From Thermoplasmatales archaeon (GTDB lineage: Archaea > Thermoplasmatota > Thermoplasmata > Thermoplasmatales > Thermoplasmataceae): a stretch of 64,000 bases of DNA. Below, in pieces: positions 17,985 through 27,349 of the stretch. The DNA lies in NCBI GenBank assembly GCA_027366585.1, contig DAHXNF010000014.1, forward strand, positions 1 through 64,000, read 5' to 3'. A model generated the notes under the pieces. The model saw only the letters and a list, made by a program, of their open reading frames with translations, was not told the DNA's origin and searched no databases. The position numbers were made by a program, and so were the translations under genes. Within the stretch, counting starts at the first letter, position 1. Each line of letters begins with the position of its first letter.

Positions 17985-18371
17985 TTGGTAGACAATATTT
18001 CCCTTATATTTGTCTCTTCTTCTTGACAATTTTCTAATTTACGCACAATTATTGATATACTGGACCCAAAATTAACTATGCAGTTAGATCGTGGAGAAAT
18101 GCCTAAGTAGGTTGAGGGTGGAAAGCTGTGATACATGCCAATGGAAAGTGCACAGACTGGAAGATGGTTTCTGTAACTTGCAGTTGACACCGTCATGATA
18201 AGAAACAAAAAAATTCGTGCATGCTTCAATACTATGAAAAACAGAATTGAGATAAAAAGGAGATTGAATGAAAATATCTCATTAGAAGTAGTATTATCTA
18301 TCCAGAATGAAGAGAAGCAGATCAGAATTCTAAGATAAACTAATAACTTACATTGAGATTCGGCAAATAAT

Positions 18372-18444
18372 GGGCTTGTGGTCTAGCGGTTATGACATCG
18401 CTCTCACACAGCGAAGGCCGCCGGTTCAAATCCGGCCAAGCCCA
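18372..18444 (+). tRNA. tRNA-Val (CAC)
   Basis: Cloverleaf of 73 nt. The acceptor stem is GGGCTTG/CAAGCCC with discriminator A, no encoded CCA. The anticodon stem-loop is TCGCT-CTCACAC-AGCGA, giving anticodon CAC (Val, codon GUG). The T-arm is GCCGG-TTCAAAT-CCGGC. No intron is seen. It forms the left boundary of the AT-rich glycan/mobile-element island; such genes are common integration sites. Confidence 0.95.
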
Positions 18445-18802
18445 TACGGTATTGTGTGTTATTACGTGCCCTAATTATTCATACAATTTCCATAATATTG
18501 CCTAATTATTAGTCAGGTTTTCTGGTAAGCCAGAGTTCCAGAAATCTAATTCCTGGCATGGATCATGCTGAATCCAAAACAGGATATCAACATTCATAAG
18601 GCAATCTCAGTCCTGATCTTACCAGCATAGTGAATATTATTCGGCAAACTCATTACAATTCGCACAAGAGCTTTCATGACCATACAAGGTAAAAAAGCCT
18701 CCAATGAAGCTTCAAGGAAGGCAGTGAATGGTATAAGAACCTTCCATGATATGACGATCTCGTATCTGGATTTGAGTATTTTTCAGCCATTCATGGCAAG
18801 GA

Positions 18803-19147
18803 TTATTTGCGATCTAATTTGTCCTTTACCTTCGAATATACCTTGACTTGCTTTCCCTTCTTTAGATTCTGCTGAATATACCATAGAGTATTCTTCCGGA
18901 TTCTCAATCTCTTACGCTCTTCCACTGACATATTTTTGAGCTTGTCTATTGCGTCTTGTTGCGAGTAGATTTCAAGGTTCTTAACGGTAATATCCGGCAA
19001 CTTCCCTTCAAGACAGCTTTGGGCAAACTGGTTTATATTGTCCTTAGGCCATGTTTCAATCTGCTTCCCGTCCACGTAATCGAATTCGCTATCGTTATGC
19101 TTAGAGTATGAGGTCAGGACATGCTTACGGTATGCCAATCCGTACAT
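18803..19147 (-). CDS. Uncharacterised fragment-like protein of mobile-element type
   Basis: A 114-aa protein, strongly charged, with residues about 70-110 reading SVEERKRLRIRKNTLWYIQQ and KKGKQVKVYSKVK. I recognise no family. A related but broken copy of its C-terminal block lies at 20034-20112, on the far side of the FkbM methyltransferase gene, and a family B DNA polymerase remnant follows. It may be the C-terminal part of an element-encoded protein (possibly of the polymerase itself), and probably does not work alone. The region 18445-18802 before it shows no recognisable gene. Confidence 0.4.
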   Translation of the reverse strand: MYGLAYRKHVLTSYSKHNDSEFDYVDGKQIETWPKDNINQFAQSCLEGKLPDITVKNLEIYSQQDAIDKLKNMSVEERKRLRIRKNTLWYIQQNLKKGKQVKVYSKVKDKLDRK

Positions 19148-19160
19148 TCTTTGATAATTA

Positions 19161-20036
19161 TCAGGATTCTACTTTAGCATAGATATAGCCCAAGACCATG
19201 TTGTGCCCTGTTGCATCTTTAATAAAATATTTCACAGGTTTGGAGTAAGTTACAGTGAACCCTGCATCTTCAAGTTTCTCCTTTAATTTTTCATAACCGT
19301 AGTGATACTCGATTTGTATTCTTTTAAATCTCTTTAATGTATCGTTATCCTCCTTGAGTAAATTGTACTCACAGCCTTCGCAATCCATCTTTAGAACAGC
19401 CCTATCTATATGGTAGTCACTCAATAACGTTTTCAATGACAATATTTTAATATCTATGCCATCATTAAAGGATTTTAAATTAGAACCCGGGTTGTTTTCA
19501 AAATCAGAATTTACCTTTATAGTGCCATCCTGACCATAACCAGCATTCAATAATGTTATTTTATCTTCGATATTATTTTTTTTGATATTTTTTAATGCTA
19601 TGTTATATGAGTATGGATATGGTTCTAAAGCTATAACGTTTTTTGCGTTCTTTAATGAAAAATATATTGGGGAATCACCAACATTCGCACCTATGTCTAC
19701 CACTATTTTATTTTCAACCTCAAGGAAACCATACTCCTCACGACCAAAAACAGCTCCAATGTCACCGGCACGATCTTCCAGTGTTATGCTTTTCCCATTA
19801 TAAGTAAATTTTATACTATTACTGTCTAAATGTGAATCATAAATATGGGCATTCTTATTAGCAATTAATTCAGAATAGTTCACTACTAAATCGTTGTTTA
19901 CATAATTTGAATTTCCATTCTGAAAGATAACCTTAATTCTGTTTTTTCCTCTCCAAATGTTCCACATAACGCTCATATAGTTCTTATACGCAATTTTATA
20001 TCTGTTTCTAACATCCATCATATTCTTTATTCCCAT
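19161..20036 (-). CDS. FkbM-family methyltransferase
   Basis: A 291-aa SAM-dependent methyltransferase of the FkbM type. The SAM-binding motif is VVDIGANVGDSPIYF near residue 111, the acidic motif II is VIALEPYPYSYNIALKN, and LKMDCEGCEYNLL (near residue 218) is the FkbM signature. FkbM enzymes O-methylate sugars or polyketides; in this glycan locus a sugar methyltransferase is likely. It is AT-rich and lies between two related remnants of a mobile-element protein. Its start ATG lies inside the right-hand remnant. It appears intact. Confidence 0.82.
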   Translation of the reverse strand: MGIKNMMDVRNRYKIAYKNYMSVMWNIWRGKNRIKVIFQNGNSNYVNNDLVVNYSELIANKNAHIYDSHLDSNSIKFTYNGKSITLEDRAGDIGAVFGREEYGFLEVENKIVVDIGANVGDSPIYFSLKNAKNVIALEPYPYSYNIALKNIKKNNIEDKITLLNAGYGQDGTIKVNSDFENNPGSNLKSFNDGIDIKILSLKTLLSDYHIDRAVLKMDCEGCEYNLLKEDNDTLKRFKRIQIEYHYGYEKLKEKLEDAGFTVTYSKPVKYFIKDATGHNMVLGYIYAKVES

Positions 20037-20112
20037 TTTTCACCTTCATCCTATCATAAACCTTAATTGGCTTTCCCTCTTTAATCTTCTTTTGTTATAC
20101 CATAATGTTGAC
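20034..20112 (-). pseudogene. Second copy of the C-terminal block of the 18803-19147 protein, frameshifted
   Basis: On the minus strand this reads STLWYNKRRLK and, after a one-base shift, KEGKPIKVYDRMKVKNG. This aligns with NTLWYIQQNLKKGKQVKVYSKVK in the 114-aa protein at 18803-19147. The DNA is also recognisably related. So the FkbM gene is flanked by two diverged copies in the same orientation. The rest of the gap to 20226 shows no gene. Confidence 0.5.
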
Positions 20113-20226
20113 TTGTTTATGCATAGAGTGGTTTCCTATGTAAAATGAAATTATTCCATAACTGAATAGCATAATTATTACACAATATGTGAAAAGCCTG
20201 AAGAATCTTCGGAGCTTCTTTAAAGA

Positions 20227-20285
20227 TTTACCATAGCTTACCTAAGCTTACGTTAATTTACGTCTACTTTACGCTAACTTACACC
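20227..20285. repeat. Helically phased TTAC repeat (six units, 10-11 bp spacing)
   Basis: TTAC occurs at about 20228, 20238, 20248, 20258, 20269 and 20279, in degenerate units such as AGCTTACCTA, AGCTTACGTT, ATTTACGTCT and ACTTTACGCT. The spacing is one DNA turn. It lies at the 3' end of the polymerase remnant. It could be an iteron-like or terminal repeat of the dead element; the function is inferred only. Confidence 0.5.
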
Positions 20286-21308
20286 TATCCTTTTTTCATA
20301 TAGCTTCCTGTTTTTCTCATGGTATTTTCCCTTTAGCTTGACCGGTTTAGTCTGCATGTTTTTGTTCTTGCTTCCAGTTCTTTTAAGCTTATAAGAAGGC
20401 AGGAATTCTGAATTAGGAATTGAGTCAGTGATCTCCAAATCGCTTACTGGGATGCTATAGTTCACATGCTGTCCTGAAAAGATATCCATGATTGTCTCTA
20501 AAAGCCTAACTATTGGGATTTTCACATGACGCTCGTAGTAACGCTCATAGTGTAAGATGTCCGGCTTGACATCATGCTCATAATCGTCCAGGAATAGATC
20601 ATTCAAAGGATCTGAATCAATATTTTCTTGAGTCGGATCATTGTAAGTTACCTGGTCTAACCATATCCTCTTATTATTATTCAGTGCAGTCCTCTTGCTG
20701 ATATCAAGGAAAGCATCTATGTCGTTAACCTTCCCCTGTATTAGTGCTTCCTTGCTGTGTACCGGTTTTTTCAAATCTACATTAAGATATTTTTCGTCCC
20801 TTGATACAGTTACCTTGCCTTTGACCTTATGTCCCATCTTATCTGTTACAGCCATGTTAAAGCCCCTGTTCTTGTACAGTTCTATTCCGGTGCTGTTAGG
20901 TTTGATTGTCAATCCCGATGCAATCATGATAACGTCTTTTAATTCATCTTTATCCTCTAGTGAAAATTGACCTAAGTTATCATTGGCAGTGTAAATTTCT
21001 TTCCCAATTCATTCAGGCAACCAGTGATAGAATCGGTATCTATGGCTATAACCTTTGAAAAGTATTTCTCGCAATGGGATGCGACCTGTATCCGTACTCG
21101 TGCAGTGATAACGGACGCATAAACAAAATTGGTTATTGCTCCTAAATCATACTTTGATTGTGCTGTCTTCCCATACAGCGAGTTCATAAGGTTTTTATAA
21201 GCATGTATTTTCCTTTATCCTCGTGCTTGTATCTCTTTTTCAGTTCGTAGAGTTTGTTTATATATTCCCTGAGTGGAAAGGCTTCAATGTAATAGTCTTC
21301 ATCGCTCT
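20274..21308 (-). pseudogene. Family B (protein-primed type?) DNA polymerase remnant
   Basis: Three frames join into one polymerase C-terminal half. 21308-21190 encodes EAFPLREYINKLYELKKRYK. After a one-base shift, 21187-20972 encodes MNSLYGKTAQ (motif B, K...NSxYG) and IAIDTDSITG (motif C, YxDTDS). After a second shift near 20990, GQFSLEDKDELKDVI runs into 20927-20274, which carries ELYKNRGFN and later the NNKRIWLDQV block. The order and the short motif B/C spacing resemble small family B polymerases of viruses, plasmids and casposons. The N-terminal exonuclease half is missing; the IS4-like element lies directly at the break. No cas1 or integrase gene is visible nearby. Confidence 0.7.
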
Positions 21309-21310
21309 AC

Positions 21311-22284
21311 TTAACTCGGAACACTTTTAGGGAACAGATCTGGTTTTAGATCCAGTATCTCAGCAAGTTCCCTGGCTTTCTTCGGTATCTCTGCCATTAT
21401 CGTTCGGTCACCAACGTCGGTAAGGTATATCTTTGACAGCTGCAGCAGTGCATCCTTAACGCTTATCCTGCTGCTGATCTTTTTGGCCTTCAGCAGCTTC
21501 AGTATCCTGTAATATGCGATCAGCGATATGAAGGAAACAAACACGTATCCTCTAAGAGTGTTGTCGTCCCTCAGGTATGGTGTATCGACCTGAAGAAGAT
21601 TCTTGAATACATCGAATGCCTCTTCTATGTCACTCCTGAACTTGTATAATTCGGATATTGACTGTGCCTTCTCCCCCATATTGGTAAGTATGGCAATCGT
21701 CCATGCCCTGTCGGGCGAATATGAAGGATTCTTTCCTGCACTGACAAGTGAATAATACTCATTCTCCTCTGTCGCTCTCAGTAATATGTCCTCGAATGCG
21801 TGAACATCATAATCGTGCACGGTCCTGGATGAATATCTTATCACCCTCTTCCTGAACATGAAGAAACCATCCTCCTTCCGGGAATAGTCTGGTAACCTAG
21901 AATTCCTCTTCAGCGGTGTTATGAAGTATACTCCATCTGTGTTCATCTTTCCGAAGTTATAGTCATCCATGAAGCCACGATCCATGACGAATAGTGTCCT
22001 GGGAGGCATCTCCGTCTCCATCTTTCTTAAGGTATCAATGTTGAAATCTTTTTCCCTACGATGAAAAAGTACCTGAGGATCGATCACCTGATATCCCGGA
22101 TGATAAATGGTATACTTGTGCAGATCTTCACCGCAATGATTACGTATATTGTCCTGCTAATGATACAGTATCTGCTTTCGTGCAGGATGGGCATTCCGGA
22201 CATTATACGTCTTGCAAGGCATGGATAAGACTGCCCCTGAGGATCAACGAAGCGGGCAAAGCTCCCCTCAAGGTATAACAGCAA
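21311..22284 (-). mobile_element. IS4/IS1634-like transposase, N-terminal part broken
   Basis: The main frame, 22087-21311 (258 aa), is a DDE transposase C-terminal region: VMDRGFMDD contains the second catalytic Asp, and YKFRSDIEEAFDVFK gives the Y-x2-R-x3-E-x6-K signature of the IS4 group. Upstream, 22084-22284 is still open in another frame, and the transposase frame itself meets a stop near 22140, so the N-terminus is frameshifted or lost. The insertion lies exactly where the polymerase remnant stops, which suggests it interrupted that gene. Inverted repeats could not be fixed. Confidence 0.7.
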
Positions 22285-22294
22285 TTGAATAGCC

Positions 22295-22320
22295 GGGTCT
22301 TCCCCGGAAAGGGAAGACCC
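22295..22320. repeat. Perfect 10-bp inverted repeat just outside the IS4-like transposase
   Basis: GGGTCTTCCC and GGGAAGACCC pair around the loop CGGAAA. It may be the end structure of the IS or a terminator-like hairpin, though no T-run follows. 22321-22494 shows no gene. Confidence 0.45.
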
Positions 22321-22494
22321 TTATTCTACTTTCCAAGAGCACCCTATAATCCATTCTCGTGAAAATAAAGTTTTCTACACCCGTTCAGGGGATATTTGAC
22401 CTCGACAAATGGAACTTCGCCCATCTGGGATAAAAACTGTCATGCATAGGGTAAAAATATTGGTGAAATTTCTGCAGTATTCTCCACACCATAA

Positions 22495-22504
22495 CTTAAA
22501 TATT
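22495..22504 (+). promoter_or_regulatory. TATA-like element of the zinc-ribbon methyltransferase gene
   Basis: CTTAAATATT ends about 24 nt before the ATG at 22528, consistent with a leaderless transcript. Confidence 0.35.
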
Positions 22505-22527
22505 GGAAACAGCTACGTATAAGTTTC

Positions 22528-23514
22528 ATGAACAAATATGACTGTAGAATTTGTGGAAACACAACTCTAAATAAGACTTTTTTAGTAGAGGAGAAAAAAT
22601 ATGGCTCACATAGAAATTTCGAATATCTACAGTGCAGTTGCTGTGGGACTATACAAAGAGCCGATTTATCAATAGACATAAGTGAATTTTATCCTTCACA
22701 ATATTATTCTATGAATTCAATAATGTTGAGAATCTTGAAGTCGAAAAGGCAATCTTCAGCTATATTAAGGTCGCTACTTAAAAAATTCCTATTTATTCCG
22801 AGTTTATATAGAACTGGAACATATAAATTTTTAAGGAGAATTGAATTAATAGACCTTCGATTAGAATCTATTGGAAAGATCTCTTTAGATTCGAATTCCA
22901 AAATACTGGATATTGGAAGTGGATCAGGAACATTACTTTTTAAGCTTAGACTCCTTGGGTTTAATAACTTAGAGGGGATGGATCCATACATACCCTCTGA
23001 CTTCTATTCCGAACATATTAGTTTGATAAAAAGTGATATTTTGAATATAGAGTCGGAGAAAAAATACGATTGTATTATTTTTTATCACAGTTTAGAACAT
23101 GTTGATGATCCATTAAATACGTTAAAAAAAGCTAAAGAATTGATTAACGATGGAGGTACTATTGTTGTCGCAATTCCAATTCTAAATTTTGCATTCGAGA
23201 AGTATGCGCTAAACTGGTTAGGTTTAGACGCTCCGGTTCACAACCACTTATTTACCTTTAAAGGATTCGAAAAACTCTTAGTTTTAGGCGGCCTTAAAAT
23301 GAAATACTACTATTTCAATTCTCAAAGCACTCAATTTTACGTTTCAGAAAAATATAGTTTGAACAGGTCATATTCATTGGTAGGTTTTCCGCAGATACTT
23401 CTATACACCTTTCTAAAACTATTCTCACCTAAAGTGAGACGATTTAGGATCTTATCTTCTAAGTTAAATAGGGAAGGAAATGGTGATCAAGCTGTATTTT
23501 ATATCTCAAAATGA
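22528..23514 (+). CDS. SAM-dependent methyltransferase with N-terminal zinc ribbon
   Basis: A 328-aa protein. Residues about 5-40 hold two Cys pairs (CRICGN ... CSCCGT), a zinc ribbon often found before methyltransferase domains of surface-sugar loci. The class I methyltransferase domain follows: ILDIGSGSGTLLFKL (motif I, near residue 128), FYHSLEHVDDPLNTLKKAKELINDGGTIVVAIP (post-motif region near 190-225). It could modify a sugar or a lipid-linked intermediate; no substrate evidence. It heads a plus-strand run of three genes in the AT-rich island. Confidence 0.8.
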   Translation: MNKYDCRICGNTTLNKTFLVEEKKYGSHRNFEYLQCSCCGTIQRADLSIDISEFYPSQYYSMNSIMLRILKSKRQSSAILRSLLKKFLFIPSLYRTGTYKFLRRIELIDLRLESIGKISLDSNSKILDIGSGSGTLLFKLRLLGFNNLEGMDPYIPSDFYSEHISLIKSDILNIESEKKYDCIIFYHSLEHVDDPLNTLKKAKELINDGGTIVVAIPILNFAFEKYALNWLGLDAPVHNHLFTFKGFEKLLVLGGLKMKYYYFNSQSTQFYVSEKYSLNRSYSLVGFPQILLYTFLKLFSPKVRRFRILSSKLNREGNGDQAVFYISK

Positions 23515-23567
23515 TATTATTCCACTCTGATCTATTCCAGAGTCAAATGGAGGAGTTGAAGTTATAA

Positions 23568-24407
23568 GTGGCAACCCCAAGATTATCAATCATAGTCTGC
23601 ACCAATAGTGAAAAAACTGCGAAGAGATATGTTCTCACTGGTGAAGATGATATGATGTCGAGAGGAATAGAATTAATATTGTTAAAAAATGAGGCTAACT
23701 CCAAATTTAAATCCATAGCTGAAGCTTACAATTATGGAGCTTCTGAAGCAAAATCTGAATTGTTGATGTTTGTGCACCATGATGTTGTCTTCAACAATAT
23801 TCTTGAATTAGAATCACTTATATCTTACTGCGACGGAAGAGAATTTGGAATTATTGGGAGTTGTGGTATCTCAGAAAATCGATTGTTTTATTCTGACAGG
23901 AATGTCACTTGGAATAATAAAGAGTTATCTTTTACATCGCCACTATTTGCAGATGCTGTTGACGAGCCTGTGTTTGTTGTCAAGAGATCAACTTGGCAGA
24001 AGGAACCGTTTGATGAAAAAGTTATAGATGGATTTCATTTATGCGCAACAGAATATAGTTTGCGGATGAAATTACTAGGTGAATCAGTCATTTTGTTTCC
24101 CATCGATATTTCGCATTTTAACATAGGGTCGAAAGATATGGATGTGTTATCGTCTACTATCAAAAAAAGAAATCATATGTGTGCTTGGATCCAGACCGCT
24201 GTGAAGCTACAGTTCAAATATAGTGATCAGAACATAAAATCTATGCAAGGGCCAATAACAGGGACCTTGATTCTAATATACTCAGTATATTACAGACTGA
24301 TTCTTCGTATGTTTCCTGTCTTGGGTTACAAGTTTACAAGCTTCTTGAGCAGCGATCCAACTTTTTCTCGCGTTATTAACAGTTTTTTGCGTAAATTTAA
24401 GTATTAA
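23568..24407 (+). CDS. Glycosyltransferase, family 2-like (GT-A)
   Basis: A 279-aa protein beginning PRLSIIVCTNS. EAYNYGASEAKSELLMFVHHDVVF (near residues 58-82) gives the nucleotide-sugar/metal-binding acidic region as HHDVVF in place of a plain DxD. Later DGFHLCATEYSLRMKLLG is the acceptor-side conserved region. GT2-like enzymes of this form add single sugars to surface glycans. The start is a GTG at 23568 preceded by GGAGGAG. No membrane segment is present apart from a hydrophobic patch near residues 240-250. Confidence 0.75.
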   Translation: MATPRLSIIVCTNSEKTAKRYVLTGEDDMMSRGIELILLKNEANSKFKSIAEAYNYGASEAKSELLMFVHHDVVFNNILELESLISYCDGREFGIIGSCGISENRLFYSDRNVTWNNKELSFTSPLFADAVDEPVFVVKRSTWQKEPFDEKVIDGFHLCATEYSLRMKLLGESVILFPIDISHFNIGSKDMDVLSSTIKKRNHMCAWIQTAVKLQFKYSDQNIKSMQGPITGTLILIYSVYYRLILRMFPVLGYKFTSFLSSDPTFSRVINSFLRKFKY

Positions 24408-24424
24408 AATTTATATTAGCCGAA

Positions 24425-27322
24425 GTGAGTTGGTTTAAGAAAGGTATGCCAGTTAGAATGAACAAATTTTTGCTATCGGCGATTCGTGTCCACTGGACAT
24501 TATTGGCTCTTTGGGGTTTAACGATATTGTCAATCATTTCTTGGTTTCATGGGAGACAAATAATAGTCTACATAGACGATTTTCCCATGATAGGAGGTCT
24601 CTCATTTTACAAAAGTTCCGTATATGCTTGGTCAAATCTTTATGGTTTGGGAACCATAAACGTGACTAATTTTCCATTAGATCCAATATTCGCATATGAA
24701 GCAATCACCAATTCACTATTCCATATCCCGATAGGAGATATCGAGCGCATAATGTTCCTTGCAATTGGTCTAACAGGTGAAACAGGAATTTATTTTGTTT
24801 TATACTCATTTGGATTCAAGAATCTCATTGCTTCCAGAGTTTCATCAATTTCTGCAGCTATAGTATACTTTTTTAATCCCGTATTTTTGGACCTTTATTG
24901 GTATCTCAATTTTCCCGGGGTGGGATTTGTGTTCGCGTTTATGCCATGGGCTATTTATTCCATTCTACGAACCTTTGCGAACATACGTCAAGGAAAAAGT
25001 GCCCAGAAGTGGATTTTTGTTACCATAATGTTTATAACTGCAACTTCGACTTCTGAAATTCCATATATAATAAGCGTCTATTTTCTTGTGTTGATGTTCT
25101 TTATAATATACGTGATCCTCTTCCGAGGATTAATTAGAAGAGCACTAACAACTTTTCTCGAAATATTGGGTGGATCGATAAGTTTAAATGCATGGTGGTT
25201 AGTGCCTGAGGTTTTTGTAACAAAATATGCTGTAGGGGTTACAGGCTATAGCACAAATAGTGACTTAATAGATCTCAGCGCGAATTCAGCTAAGGCAACT
25301 TTCTATAACATTTTTAGTCTTCGATATTTCATTATATCAAATTCTTTTGGGAAGTTTGTAGTTTTATATTCTAAAAGTGTTCTTTTCTCAATTGTATTGC
25401 CGTTGACATTCATTATATCCATAACTGTTGCTTTCATAATGATATTTTTAAAGAAAAAATGGTTGAAGCCCGTGCTTCCTATCACTATGATAGTGTCTTT
25501 TCTTTTTCTAACTTTTTTACTAATGGGAAATAATTCAGAAAATCCCCTATCTTCGATAATTTCTGTTATTTTTGTCAAGTTCTTCTGGACTCAACCCATC
25601 CTGAGGGGGCCATACCTGTCCTTTGGAGCAGCCTTTGCATTTGTTTATTCTGTTTTGTTTGGATTGACTGCAGGCTTTTTGGCCAATTTATTGAGGTTTT
25701 TGAACATCCCAAAATCAGAGAACTTTCCAAAGACAACCATACAAAAAAGTACCGCTACTCGAAAGATTATAAGTGCAATTATAGTAATTGTCATCGTGAT
25801 GGTACCAGTTTCTTACAGCTTCGAAATTGCAGATGGGTCTAATGTAAATGATTTACTATACCCTGCATCAACGAATATACCTCCGTCCTTTTATAATCTG
25901 ACTTCATTTCTTCAAGCGCATCCCAACAATCTAACAGTGGTTCTTCCTGGAGGTGACAATTTGGTTTACGAGAATTGGTCGAATGGTTATCTTGGACCAC
26001 AATTGCTTCAGTACACAGGTAGTACACCAGTTTTCCAAGACAGCCTTCCTACTCTTGGAAGTTCAGATTCTCTGGTTAATTCGATACTTGGGTTTTTACC
26101 CTCTTATCAAACCAATTTGGATTACAGCAATATACTCAGGGCAACTGGGGCAAAATATGTAATTGTAGATCAGTCGGAGAAAATTTCCCAATACACCTTA
26201 CCTTTCAATTTAACACATATAGATCAAACCCTTAGTTCAGCGGAAAACCTGAGTTTCGTCAAATCTTTTGGACAGTATAATTTGTATGAAGTAAAAAATA
26301 CTGAACCGATAGTAGATTCATTCACAAAGTGGTTAAATTGCAATAATTCCACTACCTATACATTGAACCTAAGTGAAAAAATGGGGCTTCTATCTTCTTT
26401 CCGCACAGATAATTCAAGCATTTGGCAGAGTGATATCTCTATAAGCAATATTTCAAACAATTCGTTCAATGTGACCGGATATTATTACAAAAATGGTGCA
26501 ACCGGCGACGGATATCCTGGCTGGCCAGAGGTAACTAATCTGTATCCACTGAATCTCAGTATTGGTAATTATCCAATTATTAGTATTTCCGTGAGAACAA
26601 GTAACAACCTCACACCTATAGTTTCATTTTCTGGAAAAAAAATGATTTCTGTTAACGCCACGAATTACGTAGCAACAATAGCACAATTTAACGGAGCACA
26701 ACTTCTATCTAGTATGTATAATCCCATTAACGGCGTAACAAATTTTGTATATTTCTTAGGTTCGTACCAGGAGTTGGAATCTCGAAATCAGGAATTCCTG
26801 AACCATATAATGATAGAATTGCAGCCCAATTCAGGTTATGTCGGGTATACCAATGCCACAATTTCTATCTCCGCAGGATATCCAGATTTATTGTCCAGGT
26901 CGTTCGATCCATCTACCATGTCTTTATTACCGAACAACATAGTATCACAATACCACGATATTTTAAGTAATCTTTCATCAAACAAGGTTACTTACAACAT
27001 GGTTAGCCCGGACAACTTTAGAGTTTATTCCAGTTCTTTACAAATGAAGAATTATTACTTGATAGCTCTGCTTCAAACCTATTCACCTGGATGGGAAATT
27101 TCAAATTCTTCCAGCATGCATGTATTGGCTCATTTTCCCATTGACGGCGTTCTAAATGGCTGGCTCATATCAGGACTCGGCAGCAATCTTTCGTTTAAGA
27201 TCACTTTCGCGTTACAACAAATTAGCGATTTTTCAACGGACATTTCTATTTTAACAGTTATTGCTATGTTTTCATCCCTCATAACTTGTTTAGTATATAA
27301 CCGTCGAAAGCAGCGAGCTTAA
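24425..27322 (+). CDS. Large polytopic membrane protein, GT-C-like, with extracellular domain
   Basis: A 965-aa protein. About 12 hydrophobic segments fill residues 15-480. A long, Asn/Ser/Thr-rich extracellular part (about 490-930, many sequons) follows, with a last membrane segment near 940 (LTVIAMFSSLITCLVYN) and a basic tail. The first luminal loop carries YIDDFPMIGG, with two adjacent Asp residues as in GT-C glycosyltransferases that use polyprenyl-phosphate sugars. No family can be assigned firmly. Alternative starts are ATG 24446 (after AAAGG) and 24458. It is downstream of two glycan genes in the same direction and convergent with the next glycosyltransferase. Confidence 0.65.
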   Translation: MSWFKKGMPVRMNKFLLSAIRVHWTLLALWGLTILSIISWFHGRQIIVYIDDFPMIGGLSFYKSSVYAWSNLYGLGTINVTNFPLDPIFAYEAITNSLFHIPIGDIERIMFLAIGLTGETGIYFVLYSFGFKNLIASRVSSISAAIVYFFNPVFLDLYWYLNFPGVGFVFAFMPWAIYSILRTFANIRQGKSAQKWIFVTIMFITATSTSEIPYIISVYFLVLMFFIIYVILFRGLIRRALTTFLEILGGSISLNAWWLVPEVFVTKYAVGVTGYSTNSDLIDLSANSAKATFYNIFSLRYFIISNSFGKFVVLYSKSVLFSIVLPLTFIISITVAFIMIFLKKKWLKPVLPITMIVSFLFLTFLLMGNNSENPLSSIISVIFVKFFWTQPILRGPYLSFGAAFAFVYSVLFGLTAGFLANLLRFLNIPKSENFPKTTIQKSTATRKIISAIIVIVIVMVPVSYSFEIADGSNVNDLLYPASTNIPPSFYNLTSFLQAHPNNLTVVLPGGDNLVYENWSNGYLGPQLLQYTGSTPVFQDSLPTLGSSDSLVNSILGFLPSYQTNLDYSNILRATGAKYVIVDQSEKISQYTLPFNLTHIDQTLSSAENLSFVKSFGQYNLYEVKNTEPIVDSFTKWLNCNNSTTYTLNLSEKMGLLSSFRTDNSSIWQSDISISNISNNSFNVTGYYYKNGATGDGYPGWPEVTNLYPLNLSIGNYPIISISVRTSNNLTPIVSFSGKKMISVNATNYVATIAQFNGAQLLSSMYNPINGVTNFVYFLGSYQELESRNQEFLNHIMIELQPNSGYVGYTNATISISAGYPDLLSRSFDPSTMSLLPNNIVSQYHDILSNLSSNKVTYNMVSPDNFRVYSSSLQMKNYYLIALLQTYSPGWEISNSSSMHVLAHFPIDGVLNGWLISGLGSNLSFKITFALQQISDFSTDISILTVIAMFSSLITCLVYNRRKQRA

Positions 27323-27349
27323 GATTGTAAATATAATTCTTATCTGTGA

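Noticed and set aside
18372-22320. Possible att site repeat of the tRNA-Val 3' end
   Set aside because: I looked for a second copy of the T-arm/acceptor sequence downstream and did not see one, so no att pair is claimed.
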